Assembly: GCF_000182565.1 (NCBI RefSeq)
Contig: NW_015971557.1
Location: 1-64,000 of the forward strand
Direction: 5' to 3'
Source: Spizellomyces punctatus DAOM BR117
Lineage: Eukaryota > Chytridiomycota > Chytridiomycetes > Spizellomycetales > Spizellomycetaceae
Length of the DNA: 64,000 nt
Part shown: positions 1 to 11,970 of the stretch, piece by piece
How the letters are laid out: every line of letters starts with the position of its first letter
How positions within the stretch are numbered: position 1 is the first letter of the stretch
Notes under the pieces: model-generated
What the model was told of the DNA's origin: nothing
What the model saw: the letters and a program-made list of their open reading frames with translations, nothing else
Database searches by the model: none
Position numbers and translations under genes: made by a program

Positions 1-3000
1 TCGCTCCTTCCGCTCTTGATTATCGTTGGCATCGCCTTTGTGAAAGTGAATTCCATCATGGTCACTCGCAGCGGAGACGCTTTCGCACGTGCTTCGGCTT
101 TGGCGGAACAAGCACTGGGAGGCGTACGAACAGTTTATGCATTCAGTTTACAAAGTCGGTTACAAGACAAGTACAGCAAAGCACTACATGGGGTGGAAAG
201 CGCAGATAGGAAGAAATCGAATATTGCCGGATTTGCTTTGGGGTTCTTTACCTCTTTGCTATTTTTGATATTTGCTCTGTCATTCTATCTGGCAGTCAGA
301 ATGAAAATTGATGGGGATATAGATGGTTCCAGCGCAGTGGTAAGGTGACCTAGATCTGCGTTTCACCAATGGTGCATGCTGCTTACCACAGGTCCTTTCC
401 TGCGCTTCCAGACGGTTCTCCTATCCATGATGATGTTAGCGGCTTCCCTCATGAATGTGCCGTCTGCCTTATCTGTACTCGCAAGCGCCGCCGCCGCCGC
501 TAGCATCCTTTTCCACATTATATGGGATGCTCAATCGATGGCGCCCGGGGCGAGGGGTGCACAGGAAATGCGAACCCTAGACCGAATAAGCGGAAAGATC
601 TCGTTTCAAAACGTCCATTTCAGTTATCCAGCCAGACCAGAAATACCAATCTTGAACGATTTGCATTTGGAAATTGGGGCAGGGAAGACTGTTGCCTTCG
701 TTGGGTAACTATATCTCTGTCGTTCATGAATTGAGAGATTTCCCGCATTGACATGTCGACCGATATGGATCGCTACAGAGGCTCTGGAAGTGGCAAGTCG
801 ACTACCATTGCGCTTCTTCAAAGGTGGGTTCAAACCGACTACGCAAGAACCACGCTTGGTTTCGGTGTTTTGTCTGATATGCAAAACAAAGTAACTCACT
901 TTCGATGGCTCTAAAAATTCAATTCACCAATAGGCTCTATAATCCGGCGCGAGGTTTCGTGCTCGTGGATGGTAAAGATGTGCGCTCCTTGGACCCGCAA
1001 TGGTTGCGAAGGCATATCGGAGTCGTTGGGTAGGTAGCAAGGACATTTGTTTCTTGGAGATGAAACATAAAAATTTTGGGGTCACCTCACATTTCAACTT
1101 GCTGATTAATGGAATAGGCAAGAGCCTGTTTTGTTTGCCCTTTCTATTAAGCAAAATATCTTGCTGGGGACCCACGAGAGCGTCTCAACGTCGCGCTTCC
1201 TTGAAGGTACGAGCACTCACAAAACATGTGAGTATGCTAGCAATGGCTAATTACCAAGCGGAGAATAGTTTGCAAAATGTCCCAATGTCACGAATTCGTT
1301 AGCAAACTGCCTCTTGGATACGATACTCCAGTAACCACTGGAATGTTGTCAGGGGGACAGAAGCAGAGAATTGGTACAGTACTTGTAGAATCAAAAGACT
1401 CTAAACGCAGACGGCACTTATCTTCTGGTTGCCTATAGCAATTGCCCGCGCCTTGATCAGCGACCCAAAAATACTCTTACTTGACGAGGTGTGGCAAAGA
1501 TTCTATGCGATTTCGTTTGTTCTTTGCAACTTCCGCAAGGTATTGAAAAAACTCTCACTGGCTGAATTAGGCTACTTCGGCTTTGGACACCAACTCGGAA
1601 CGACTTGTCCAAAAGGCACTAGATTCGGCATCGAGTGGACGAACAACGATAGTTATTGGTATGGCAAAGCGAACTTGAATTGCTTTGCTTATTGCTAATC
1701 GGAATTGTTCGGATCATGTAGCCCATCGGCTATCTACGGTTCGGAATGCTGATATGATATGCGTCATGGAAAAGGGGGTGCTAATTGAAAAGGGTCGCCA
1801 TGAAGAATTATATGCCCTGAACGGCACTTATACTCAACTGGTCAACAAACAAAAACTTTCGGTTGGCCATGAGACTGCACCGGGGAGAGACGAACCGATG
1901 GTGTCACAAAGGGAATCCGTTCAAATGGAAAGAAATGAGTATATTATAGAGATTATGCGCGCAGACGAAGAACTCCATATGGACTCTCCAGAAGAACTAG
2001 CAGCACAGTCTGAAAGAAGATTACAAGAAGAAAGGAGAAGGAGGGGAGACGTTGTTCATGGCTCCTCCTCGCTGTTCTGGAGAGTATTCAACTTCATGCG
2101 CCCAGAGTGGACTTTGATTGTCCTGGGTACTCTTGCTGCCGGATGTGGAGGAGTCGTATGTAAATTTGATTGACGCAGAACAACACAAAGAAACCCGCTT
2201 CCGGACCGCTCATTCTCCTATTCGCATAGGTTTTTCCCGGTTTTGCGCTAATACTGGGTTTCACCGTGCAAGAGATAGTAAAACCTGATCCCACCACGGC
2301 ATACCGGTGGATATCTTTTATGCTTGTAGTTGTTGCGTTTGCTCTGTTTAGGTAACGCGCATAGTTTTTCGATGCCTGTCAGACTACGGCACTTTAGATG
2401 CGAAATTCCCACAGCTAACGCATGATCTAAAAGCACCTGGGCTCGTTCGGCACTATTTGGAAGAGTGAATGCTATAGTGACAACCAAACTACGGCTCTTG
2501 ATGCTGCAAAATTTGCTCAAACAAGAAATGGGATTCTTCGATTTAAAGCTGAACTCCATTGGAATACTTTGCAACAAGTTAGCAATGTGCTCTTCTGTAC
2601 CTTGTTTTGTAACGGAGGTTTGGTCTGAACTTGCGCAACTGTCATTGTAAGTACACTGTTACTTTTCTTGGTTTCCCTTCACCTTACTTGCTACTAACGG
2701 ACGAACCCGTTAACAGTACCGCTATTTATGGAATAGGATTATCCATGGCATTTGCTCCGACGTTGGCAGCGGTATAGTGCGGATATTCCTTTGCAAAGTT
2801 TATAAAGGTGGACTAACTCCTCCTCTCGTGATTGTGTTTTAGATTCTGCTGATACTACTTCCGTTTCTGATCATCGCATCATACTGGCAAAGCAGTGCCA
2901 TCTCTCTGTACGCCGATGCGAGTAAGGAGGCTAATGAACAGGCAATGCAGGTTGCAACCGAAGCCATTCGCGATGTGAAGACCTTCAAATCGCTCGTCAG

Positions 3001-4767
3001 AGAAGACTTTGCAGTGCAGAGATACCGAAGTATGGCTTGCGTGAACTTCATGGCATTCCCTGTGTCTTTCCGGATAGCAAATCGCTCACACTTACTTTGC
3101 GATTTCTTCCTTATGTACCGTTCAATCGAAGCATTTCTTGCAAAGCCATTCGAATTGAGTAGGAAAAATGCGTTTCTCGATAGCCTTGCATACGCCGTTC
3201 AAGCTACAGCAGCCATGTTCACCATCTCATTGGGACTGTACGCCGGCTCCCGTTTAATTAAATCTGCTACTCTGGAATTATGGCAACTACTTGTGGTAGT
3301 GCTCGGAATGATGGTACGTTCTACATTACTTTGATTGGAATTCTATGAGTTTTAGGTGCTTCTTTCTGACTCCTCTTTCAGGTTACCATGATTAGTGTCG
3401 CAAGTTCCGCCGGGCTGGCTAGTGCGTATGCGAAAGGCAAATTCGCATCCCTTACCGTAAGACCTTGCTGGCCATTATTTAATTTTTCGCTGCAACGTCC
3501 AATATTTTGCCTTAGGCATTTCAACTGCTCGACAGAGAAACGGAGATTGACCCAGAGAAGAATGGATTCGTCCCAACAAATTTTCGAGCTGGTTTCAAAT
3601 TCGAGAACCTCGCTTTCCAATACCCAACGTCAACGGAGCCCATTTTTACCGGACAATTTAACTTGGAGGGGCTGGAAGATAAATCTCTAGCACTGGTATG
3701 ATTGGCAATCTATTTGACGTTCACCGCCATTCGTCACATCCTCACAAACATTGTTTTTTTTTCCCGTTGATCGCTTCAGGTCGGTCCTAGGTAGGTTGTA
3801 GAGTCTTTTCTTCATTATGGATAAACCTTCTCCAACCACATCTGCATTTTCTACTTATACAGCGGATGCGGCAAATCCACGGTAGCGTCTGATTACATGC
3901 AGAACAGTCTCCTACACGAAACTGACAGGAACGCGTTTGTAACGTAGGTCATTGGACTGTTGCAACGATGGTATGAGGCACAGGCTGGCGAGGGCACCAT
4001 TGGCGGAGTCAGAATAGCGGATTACCAGTTACTGCAAGGGCTACGTTCAAACATTGCTCTAGTAAGTGTTGCCATCGCAAAGCATATAGATGGTCGAGTT
4101 TTTCAACGCAGCTATGGGATTGCTTCCCAGGTCGGTCAAGAACCCATCTTGTTCGACATGAGCATCGCGGACAATATTGCTTGGGGATGCGAAAGACCTG
4201 TCACAATGGACGAGATTATTGACGCTGCCAAACAAGCAAACGTTGATGGATTTGTTGCTGCTTTGCCTGACGGTAGGTTGGCAATTTATTTGCCTTTTTT
4301 CATCGTGGAATGATTTGTCACTACCATCTTTGTTTGTGCGGGCAGGTTATAATACCAGAGTAGGAGAAAAAGGAGGACGCTTATCTGGCGGGCAAAAACA
4401 ACGAATAGCCATTGCGAGGGCTCTTATAAGGAAACCTAAGTTGCTATTACTGGATGAGGCAACGAGTGCATTAGATTCTACAAGTGAAGCAGAAGTTCAA
4501 AAGGCCATTGATAAAGCAGCCGTTGGGCGAACCACCGTGACCATTGCACACAGGTGAGAAGGCATCCTGGCGCATGGGCTAATAACAATGTACAGTGACT
4601 CATAAAAGGGTTCTGTATGTCCTTGTGCTTTCAGGTTATCAACTATCAGAAACGTTGATTGCATTGCCGTTGTTTCCGGTGGGAAAATAGTTGAGATGGG
4701 AAGGCATGAACAACTCGTTGCACTCAACGGGGTGTACGCGGGTCTCTGTCGGCAGCAGGATGTGTGA
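1..4767 (+). CDS. ABCB-type full ABC transporter (multidrug/P-glycoprotein-like), 5' partial
   Basis: ATP-driven efflux pump of the B subfamily, expected in the plasma or vacuolar membrane. The window opens inside the first membrane domain. Joining frames across short GT-AG introns gives NBD1 (about 600-1850) with Walker A GSGSGKST, signature LSGGQKQRI and Walker B ILLLDE. A charged linker follows, then the second membrane domain (about 2060-3500) and NBD2 (about 3570-4767) with GPSGCGKST, a Q-loop [35 protein letters not shown] and the H-loop IAHRLST. Both ATP sites look intact, so the gene appears functional despite its many introns. The protein ends at a TGA at 4765-4767. The substrate cannot be told from the sequence, and the N-terminus lies outside the window. 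Confidence 0.93.
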
Positions 4768-6335
4768 ATTCCAACGTGTACTTCGGATCATAGATTAGAC
4801 TTCCCTGTTACTGTATGGCACTTCCGAGGTGGTGAGTAAATTCCAAGCCTTGGAATGAATCCCCTTTACATTGCAGAAAACAAATTGACATTGCCTATTG
4901 CACCGATATATCGAGCTTCCCAATTCCTTGAGGAATTCGGCGCCCATTACCCTGGATGTACTTAGAGCTGTTGGCGCCGCGTGCAAGTTTCGGAGATTGC
5001 CTGAATCTAGTTTCCAATGCAGCACCGCTCAAAAAAAGATGATATCAGATTTTCCTAAACAGTCTGTGATTTGGCATTGAGGGAAAATGGATATCAATTG
5101 TTCGCATCGTTGCGTCATTATGAGAAGAAGATGCCCCACGTCGAAATGAAACCTTTGCTGATATTGATTTGAAAGTGTCACAAATCGAATCAAAAGTGAA
5201 GAACCAATCAGACATTGCAACTACTATACAAAGGTTTGAAATGAATGACAATGCTTCCTCTCGATTTGGAAGGCGTACATCTAGCCTCAGCCTAACCTCT
5301 CACCAATACTAATAATCCTACCTAATTCAACACGGACATATGTTTTCCATCAGCAAAAAATGAGGTTGATGGAAACATTCATGTTGACGCCGTGAATTGC
5401 ATTGCACCCCTTGTAGAGGGCAACACTCCATCTCGGATTTCGACAAAGGCGAGATCGTCATCGCCAGCACAGGTGTAGTAATGAGTTTCGACCTCCTCCT
5501 TTTTGATTGAAGAGGTTCACCCAAAACCACTTTATTAACAAGGATCTGAACGTCTTCCAAAACCCGGGCGGACCACTCAACACATGTGTATTGTTTGATC
5601 TGGATGTCCAGACGGTTGAAGTATTTGAATTTAAACTTAATGAGTATCTAACATTTGAATCAAATTTCAAAATCATTGGTAGTTAGGTCTAACTTCATAC
5701 AATGATAGGCACAGCCGACGATAGGATGAAGGTAAGAAGGACGTTTCATGCCCGCTCCTATTAATAATATAAAACTTTGATTCTGATATCGATATCAATT
5801 TTTTTCCCCAGCATATCGAAATGAGCAGAAACCCGCGACCGAAATAATAGTTGTCCTGTGGTGCTGCGACGTGAAACCTTATGTGGCGATAAGTAAACAT
5901 GGTGTGTGCCTAAACGAATCGTGCAAACGTAGATGGGGTCAAGTCGTGGCATCCTATGGTTGAGCCGAAGCCTTTACCTAAGAATCTTGGTTCTATTCAT
6001 TATAGTTGTATGAGAGGTGTTAAATGGCCTTGGAATCGCTGGTTCCTTTCTCCTCATGAAATCATCGAGGATTCCATGAACTCTGGGACGCAGGGTCGTA
6101 TATCAACTGAAAATGGCTGGCGAATGCAACAGCATAACCCGGTATAGAAGGTGCCTATTTAAAGAGCTTTAAAGAGCAGTACGCCCACATTCCGCAGATC
6201 ACTTACGCCCACTTACAGAAAGAAACAGGGAGCGCGCTGATAACAAAACCCAAATGACAAAGAACCTCCCCTCTGCTATGGTTATTAAAAGACATGGAGA
6301 TATGGAACAAGCCAATAGCATATATCTCCTACATA
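4768..6335. other. Intergenic, no gene supported
   Basis: Only short open frames (up to about 75 codons) occur on both strands, and none shows a recognisable domain. The right end abuts a TIR element. Confidence 0.5.
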
Positions 6336-7051
6336 GTGTGGAGGTGATTGAAAATGGCACTAGGACCCATTATTATCCGGATTAATCCGGTTAATCATAT
6401 CGCATAATCAGCACCCCCTCTAACTCAAAAACGGTGTGGCATGCATGTAATGTCTTTTTATTAAACTGCGGTGAGGCGCATGCCAAAGGTCTGTAAAAGG
6501 GGAGCCTTTGCTCTCTCTCCCCTTCCTCACCAGTTCCTCGACTCTCAAACCATCTGCGCAACCCTCATCGCGACTTGGTCAATCATGAGAACGCCGATGT
6601 GGTGGTGCCGAGGACCTCGACCGCCCGACAGCAACCGTGATCAGAACCAGCGGCAACCAATCGGATCCGATAACAAAACTTACTATTATGCTGCCACATT
6701 AGTTGAGCTTGGTTGGTATGTATCGATGGCATTTCTTGCATTTCTTGTCATCGGGTCATCTTCTGACATGCAGTTTTTAGTCTCCAAGCCTTTGTCACTG
6801 AACATCCTCTGGCTTGTGACGCTGCCCAGTCGATTCGCTCCTGGATGCAAGAGTCTGGCTTCAATGCCATCAAGAGTTCCAGATCAAGGCCTAGTAGGGA
6901 CCGTGTGTGGTGGTGGGCAATTATCCGGTTAGAACCAACCGTTACGTATTGCGTGTATAATTGCCTAGTAGTAGCTTAGCTTTTCCGAACCGGTTGTCGC
7001 CGGTTTATTCTCTGGTGTAGTAGCTAGTGCCAGTTTCTGTCACCTCTACAC
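6336..7051 (+). mobile_element. MITE-like TIR element, copy 1 (716 bp)
   Basis: First of three related copies in the window. The left end GTGTGGAGGTGATTGAAAAT and the right end, read on the other strand, GTGTAGAGGTGACAGAAACT form imperfect terminal inverted repeats of about 30 bp. Each end is flanked by TA (6334-6335 and 7052-7053), as expected of Tc1/mariner-like target duplication. Just inside the left end is the palindrome CCGGATTAATCCGG, shared with the other copies. A core-promoter-like site is degraded here (TGTAAAAG at 6492-6499 instead of TATAAAAG). A conserved start region follows near 6584. No transposase is present, so this looks non-autonomous. It is the most diverged copy. Confidence 0.75.
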
Positions 7052-8379
7052 TATTGATGAGAAACACAATAATACAAAAAAAGGATTCGCGTATCGAGTT
7101 AAGGTGAAGAGTTCAGAAAGCTGCAAATGTATTTATCGAGTTCGTTCAAGTAACCATCGAAGCGTGCGCGGGGAAGTTCACGCTTGACCCGGCGAAACAT
7201 TCTTCAACAGACTTAACTACGCCGGCAAAAGCGCAGATCTTTCGAAAATAGGTGCCATGGGTTTCAATATTTTCCCCGACGTCGTCCTCTTCATCATTTT
7301 GTATCGTGCTGTTGTGTGTAGGTTCAGATAGCATTGACAATAAATCTCCTCTAACCCTTCAATGACCGTCCATGTTGTCTCTATACCTTCTCCATGTCTT
7401 CGACTGACAACAGATGGGGCAATGGTAACAGCGACGTTAAGTCCTGCCCATCCTCCAACCTTTCCACTGCTTCTCAAATTTCCTCATACCATTTTTCAGT
7501 GTCGTTCAATGAGAATGATTTGGACAACGGTAACATCGATTCTCTCTGATCGTGTGTGGCTCTAGCACGTTTGATCTTGGCGCCCTCTTCTTCTTGCCAT
7601 ATGTGAGACTCGGCGGCGCTTTGGGCATTTTGTGAAATGAGGTGTTAACAGGTTTCTGCAAGAGTATAAAACTAATATGGTAGGTAAAGGACTTGTTCCT
7701 ACCCCTATATATATCTGTGTTTGGGATCTGGATTTTCAGAATCGATATACTTAATGTGGAACCCTAAAAGTAGTGTCAATTCGCCAGGGGCAAAACGATT
7801 TTATGGAGTTAAGAGCACTTTTTCAACTGCAAACTGAGATTATGCTCTTGGGTTCCCATTAGTATCGAATGTTGAATCAAAAAACTAAATGATTAATGCT
7901 TCTCCGAAGAAACTTAAAACTAAAAAAAAAAAAGGCTGAGGCTTATGGGAGAAGCCTACCTATTTCGTCCAACTTTGTGTTGATTTTGTACACACCGTTT
8001 TCGATATCATATTGTCCGTCTACTGGATACACCAGTTCCCTCGTAATGTCTCGGCAACATACATGCCATCGATTCGTACCGCTGTCCTAATTTTACCCTT
8101 CAGCAGGATCAAGACAGAATCCGTTCTATCGATTCGTAGACCTTGGCAAAAGTGAGTTCTCCTCCTTATTGTCTTGTTCCCACAACTGCCACCAAGGGAA
8201 GGGTGATTGCATTGGTAACGTCACCATCGCTCTTGCATTTCATTCTTGCACAGGACGCATTAACACGCCCGGCCCGCAGACTCTACCACCTCCCTTTTCC
8301 TCTGGATGGGACTGATGTTGTTGTACGATTGCTGCTGAATTCTGTCGAAAAGGGTGCAAGAGTCTTTTATATTTTCATA
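7052..8379. other. Gene-poor stretch, unassigned open frames
   Basis: Short minus-strand frames near 7150-7480 (rich in E/D) and scattered plus-strand frames show no known domain. They could be decayed flanks of the recombinase relic to the right. I see no gene that can be supported. Confidence 0.35.
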
Positions 8380-9420
8380 TTATCAAAACACAATGGTGTT
8401 CCTTCACGACCTGGGACTCGCAGCGTACCTCAGAGTGCGATGCATTGCGTACGCTGTAGACTCTCTTAACTGCATCTGGTCTCCATTGCTCGCCGAAGTC
8501 TCCATAAAAGTTGTGAGGAATGCCTAAGCGCGTTCGTAGATACATTCTCCATTCCGCTATGTTTCCTGATCGCGGAAGCAATATACATGCCCCACTTTCC
8601 GGCATTGTCAAATGCACACTATTTTTCTTTGCAGAATAGGAATCTATGCCCATTTCCCTTTGTCAGAAAAGTTCGAATTTCCGGTTGCATCAGATAAATC
8701 CAAATATTTGACAATGATTTCGCCATCTGGCGGCAGCTTGATGGAATCCATTGGGGTAGCGATTCTTGTTGTCCGAGACGATGAGGACGTGTCTGTCATG
8801 AATGGTTGCGATGTGGTGTTGAAAAGATCTTCGAGACTCGGCTTCAGAAAGGACCCTGTCGAGGACGAGCCGGACTTCCCTATTTCTCGATGGAGGAATG
8901 GTGGCGTATAGAGCGAGAGCAAGGTATTTCTGAACTTCCGGAGCAAGTATTGAAGGGTCGGCATTCAATCCCATTCCGCACAGTCGATCGCTGACCTGTC
9001 TTTGTCCCCGCGCCGTCTCGAGAAACTGCGGGAAGAGAACGTGCTACATCAGCACTTTTAAACCGCAAAGACAGTACCGTGGCACGAGGATGATCACATA
9101 CCTGGTCCCACAGAAATGTTGGACCATCGCCTCCTATGACCGAATTCTTTTGTCTATCAGCCAGCGTCTGTTCCTTGTTCCTTCGACTTTTCACGCGGGC
9201 GATTTTGGTGCATCTTGGGAAAGGTTCATCCTACTGCACATGGACATACTTCAAGACATCTACTGCTGCAGTGATGGCGGTTGGCAATTGACCCATGTGC
9301 CAACCCACGGATGCTGACCAAATAGCAGTCTATGTACTTGTCCTTAATGAATACAGGGAAATGGACAAATACAGTTAGGGGCGCCTCATCCCGCGGTTGT
9401 AGCATGTTGGAAGCTTCCCT
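8380..9420 (-). pseudogene. Decayed tyrosine recombinase (Crypton-like transposase)
   Basis: Read right to left, segments in shifting frames follow the order of eukaryotic tyrosine recombinases. First comes a helical N-terminal part (GQLPTAITAAVDVLKYV, about 9240-9290). A basic linker and a FLWDQFLETA segment follow, joined by an apparent intron near 9043-9105. Next is LALALYATIPPSRNREVR (about 8884-8925), matching the motif carrying the first catalytic Arg. Further on are a CAFDNAGKWG...IRKHSG segment and NALRHSS (about 8516-8533), matching the H/R-x-x-R box, then AYAMHRTLRYAAS in another frame, matching the last catalytic His region. Two in-frame TAG codons (9231-9233 and 8619-8621) and several frame changes indicate a relic, since TAG is an ordinary stop in neighbouring genes. 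The nucleophilic Tyr is not assigned with certainty. The family call rests on motif order only. Confidence 0.5.
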
Positions 9421-11970
9421 AACTTACGAGGAGCTTGGGTGCTTTTTCCGTTTCGACTATTTGAGCCACCCCAAATAGCCACAAATGCCTTCCCGAGGCT
9501 TCGCAATGGTTTGCGCATTCCGGGGTCTACTTCCTCGCAACGGTTCATTTGGTCGGGAGAAAAAAACCCGCGAGGGCGTGAAACTCGGCATCATTCGTTG
9601 GCGTCATCTCGAAATCCTGGAGGGTGCAACTGTAGTAACACTTGAATAAATGCAGGGCTATTTAGACCCAGAAATCATAGAATGTGACTGATAAAACGAC
9701 CCACTGGTGCAAACACTGACTCACCACTTGAACTTTACAAGAGATTTGACCCCCTTTGCCAATTTCGTCTGATCCACATCAGGTAATGTCCTTCAGCGGT
9801 CTCAAGAAATCCTCGCTTCCCATATCCCTGTTGTCATCTTCATTGCCGCTTAGTCGTCGCCTTTCACCATTCAGAACATAAGAAGTATGCGACGCATACA
9901 CGGCAAAAGTATCGCCCTGAAGATCTTCCTCATCTTGGACCGATGGGTTGTTCGATCTGCCGAGCCTCGTAAGGAATGGGTAGCGCGTCCTCTATTAATC
10001 TGGTCACGGAACAGACATTGGAGTGAGCCTCTGGCAATGGTAAGAAGACATCTCTTCTGTCTTCATCGGTGTCTTCTTCTTCATCTATAAACCAAAGCGG
10101 TGGTGACAAAAGGGACACTTACCAACAGCTGTTTGCATACCAAACAAAAAGGCTCGGTGCATCCCTTGCCCTAACCCCTAAATGTCAGAGGCGGAAACTT
10201 GAATAACTCGGCGAGTCCATAACTTATCAACAAGATTAAAACGGTTCTGAGAAGCCCTAGATTGTGGCAACAACCTGATTATATTACTCTTCTGGTTAGG
10301 CGGCATGCAGGCCCAAACTCATTTGCTACTTTCTCAGCGCTATCATAAGCCACCTTTCATCTCCGCATAAGTCAACTCTAAATAGTATCAACCGTTTGGA
10401 ACACAGCAGAAACACTTGCCTGATGATATACTCGATACTGGTTGTATGGTGTAAAACACATATGCCTCACTACAGTACATACCAGTCTTCATGGGATATC
10501 ACAAATTGCCCCTTTTTGACGTTACATTATGGATTCCCCATTCATTTCCCCACACTGTGGACTCATTATCCAGAAATTAGGACCGACCGGACATATCAAG
10601 ATAGAATGAGGTAGGATAAGGTGGAAATTTACAAAATGTCTGTGTATAAAGCAATGAAAGAGGATGCTTCCGTTGCATAGGCATAATAACATGACATGAC
10701 ATGGACATTTACTTTCCACTTTCCAGAGAGAGGACATTCCGCTTCAAGAGCGCGTCAATTGAAAAAGAAACAGCACTAGCCGACAGTAGTCCATCCTAAC
10801 CTTTCCAGTGGAAAAGGCGCCGGCAGTCTTATTTTTGGGGCTGCTCACAGCATGTGCACAGGTGGATCGAGGTTGATGCTTGAAGGGCAGTTGATGGGTT
10901 GCGACTGTGCATCAAACGTGTGGTAGGTCCATTTGCAAGAAAAGATTAAATGTTCTTTTGTCAAAATGTCAAGACAAGTTGCACCGATTAACATTGGTAC
11001 GCCATTTTGGACGTTGCCTGGGCCGGCATGAGAGTAATCGTCGTCGCCTGTTCGTCACGTATGACAGTGGATGGCAAGGTCAAGAACCGAGCCGCTAATG
11101 TACCAACTGCAGAAGAGCCAGCCGCCGCATTTCGGGATTTGGTAGAGCCCGCTGTTTGTAGTCGGATGACAAAGATGGCTCTCAAAGTGTATCCATGGAC
11201 GGGCTCAAGGTTTAACTTGTTTAGACTATCACTACCGAAACCATTCACACAAGGAAATCTCTGTGCATCGGCTTTATCGCCATCAAACAAACCTCTTTGG
11301 CATCGCTCCATTTCATTGTCAAGAAACCTTTTGACACGCCAAATCATCCAAAAGCGTCCATGGGCACATCCCGTCCATCTGCGGTTATTGTCCATGTACA
11401 TTGACTTCATGGGACAGATGGCACAATCATTTAACTGTTCTATAAAGAAAATGGGTGTTCAAAGGGCCCAGATATGAAACAAACGGCGAGGACAAAAAGC
11501 ATTTGCACACTTTATCAAGATTTGCTAGCAACCGATCATAGTAACGACATGGCACAGTCATACAAATACGTTGCACTGCGCGCCCGCAACTGGAAAATAA
11601 AACGCTTTCAGAAAGAGCTAAACAGCAAAAGAAAAAAGATGCCTAGGAAAAGCGTGGGAAAAAAAAGTGAAAAAACACCTCAAATGGCCTCTTGTTCGAC
11701 GTTTCTGCGCCGCAAAGGGCTTTTGGACGCCGTCGTCGTTTTTACCGCGACGCAGCCAAACAGTCGCTCCATTCCAGAGTTGCTGCTCGGCGGTTTTTGC
11801 AGAGAAGAACGTTGACGGAGGTTCAACCGAGGGTGAAAAATCCAAAGGTTGATATTCCGACAAGAACGTGAAGAAGGGCGGCGGGGTTTTCTTGTGGCGC
11901 TTCTCACATTTCAACAGTGCCCTACGCGACATTGTGACGACCGACGACGGCGAAAGGTAGCACTCACACC
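9421..11970. other. Gene-poor region with a possible minus-strand fragment
   Basis: At about 9782-10140 on the minus strand, two open stretches join across a plausible intron into an acidic segment (DEEEDTDEDRRDVFLPLPEAH) followed by a second segment ending at 9782. I do not recognise it, and it may belong to the recombinase relic or a separate decayed gene. At 10990-11480 both strands are open (156 codons plus, 140 codons minus) with no recognisable motif on either. The last 500 bp is probably promoter and leader of the SH3-protein gene. Confidence 0.35.

Noticed and set aside
339-1440. ABC transporter as a pseudogene because of many in-frame stops
   Set aside because: All stops lie in segments with GT donors and AG acceptors, and joining the exons restores every NBD motif.
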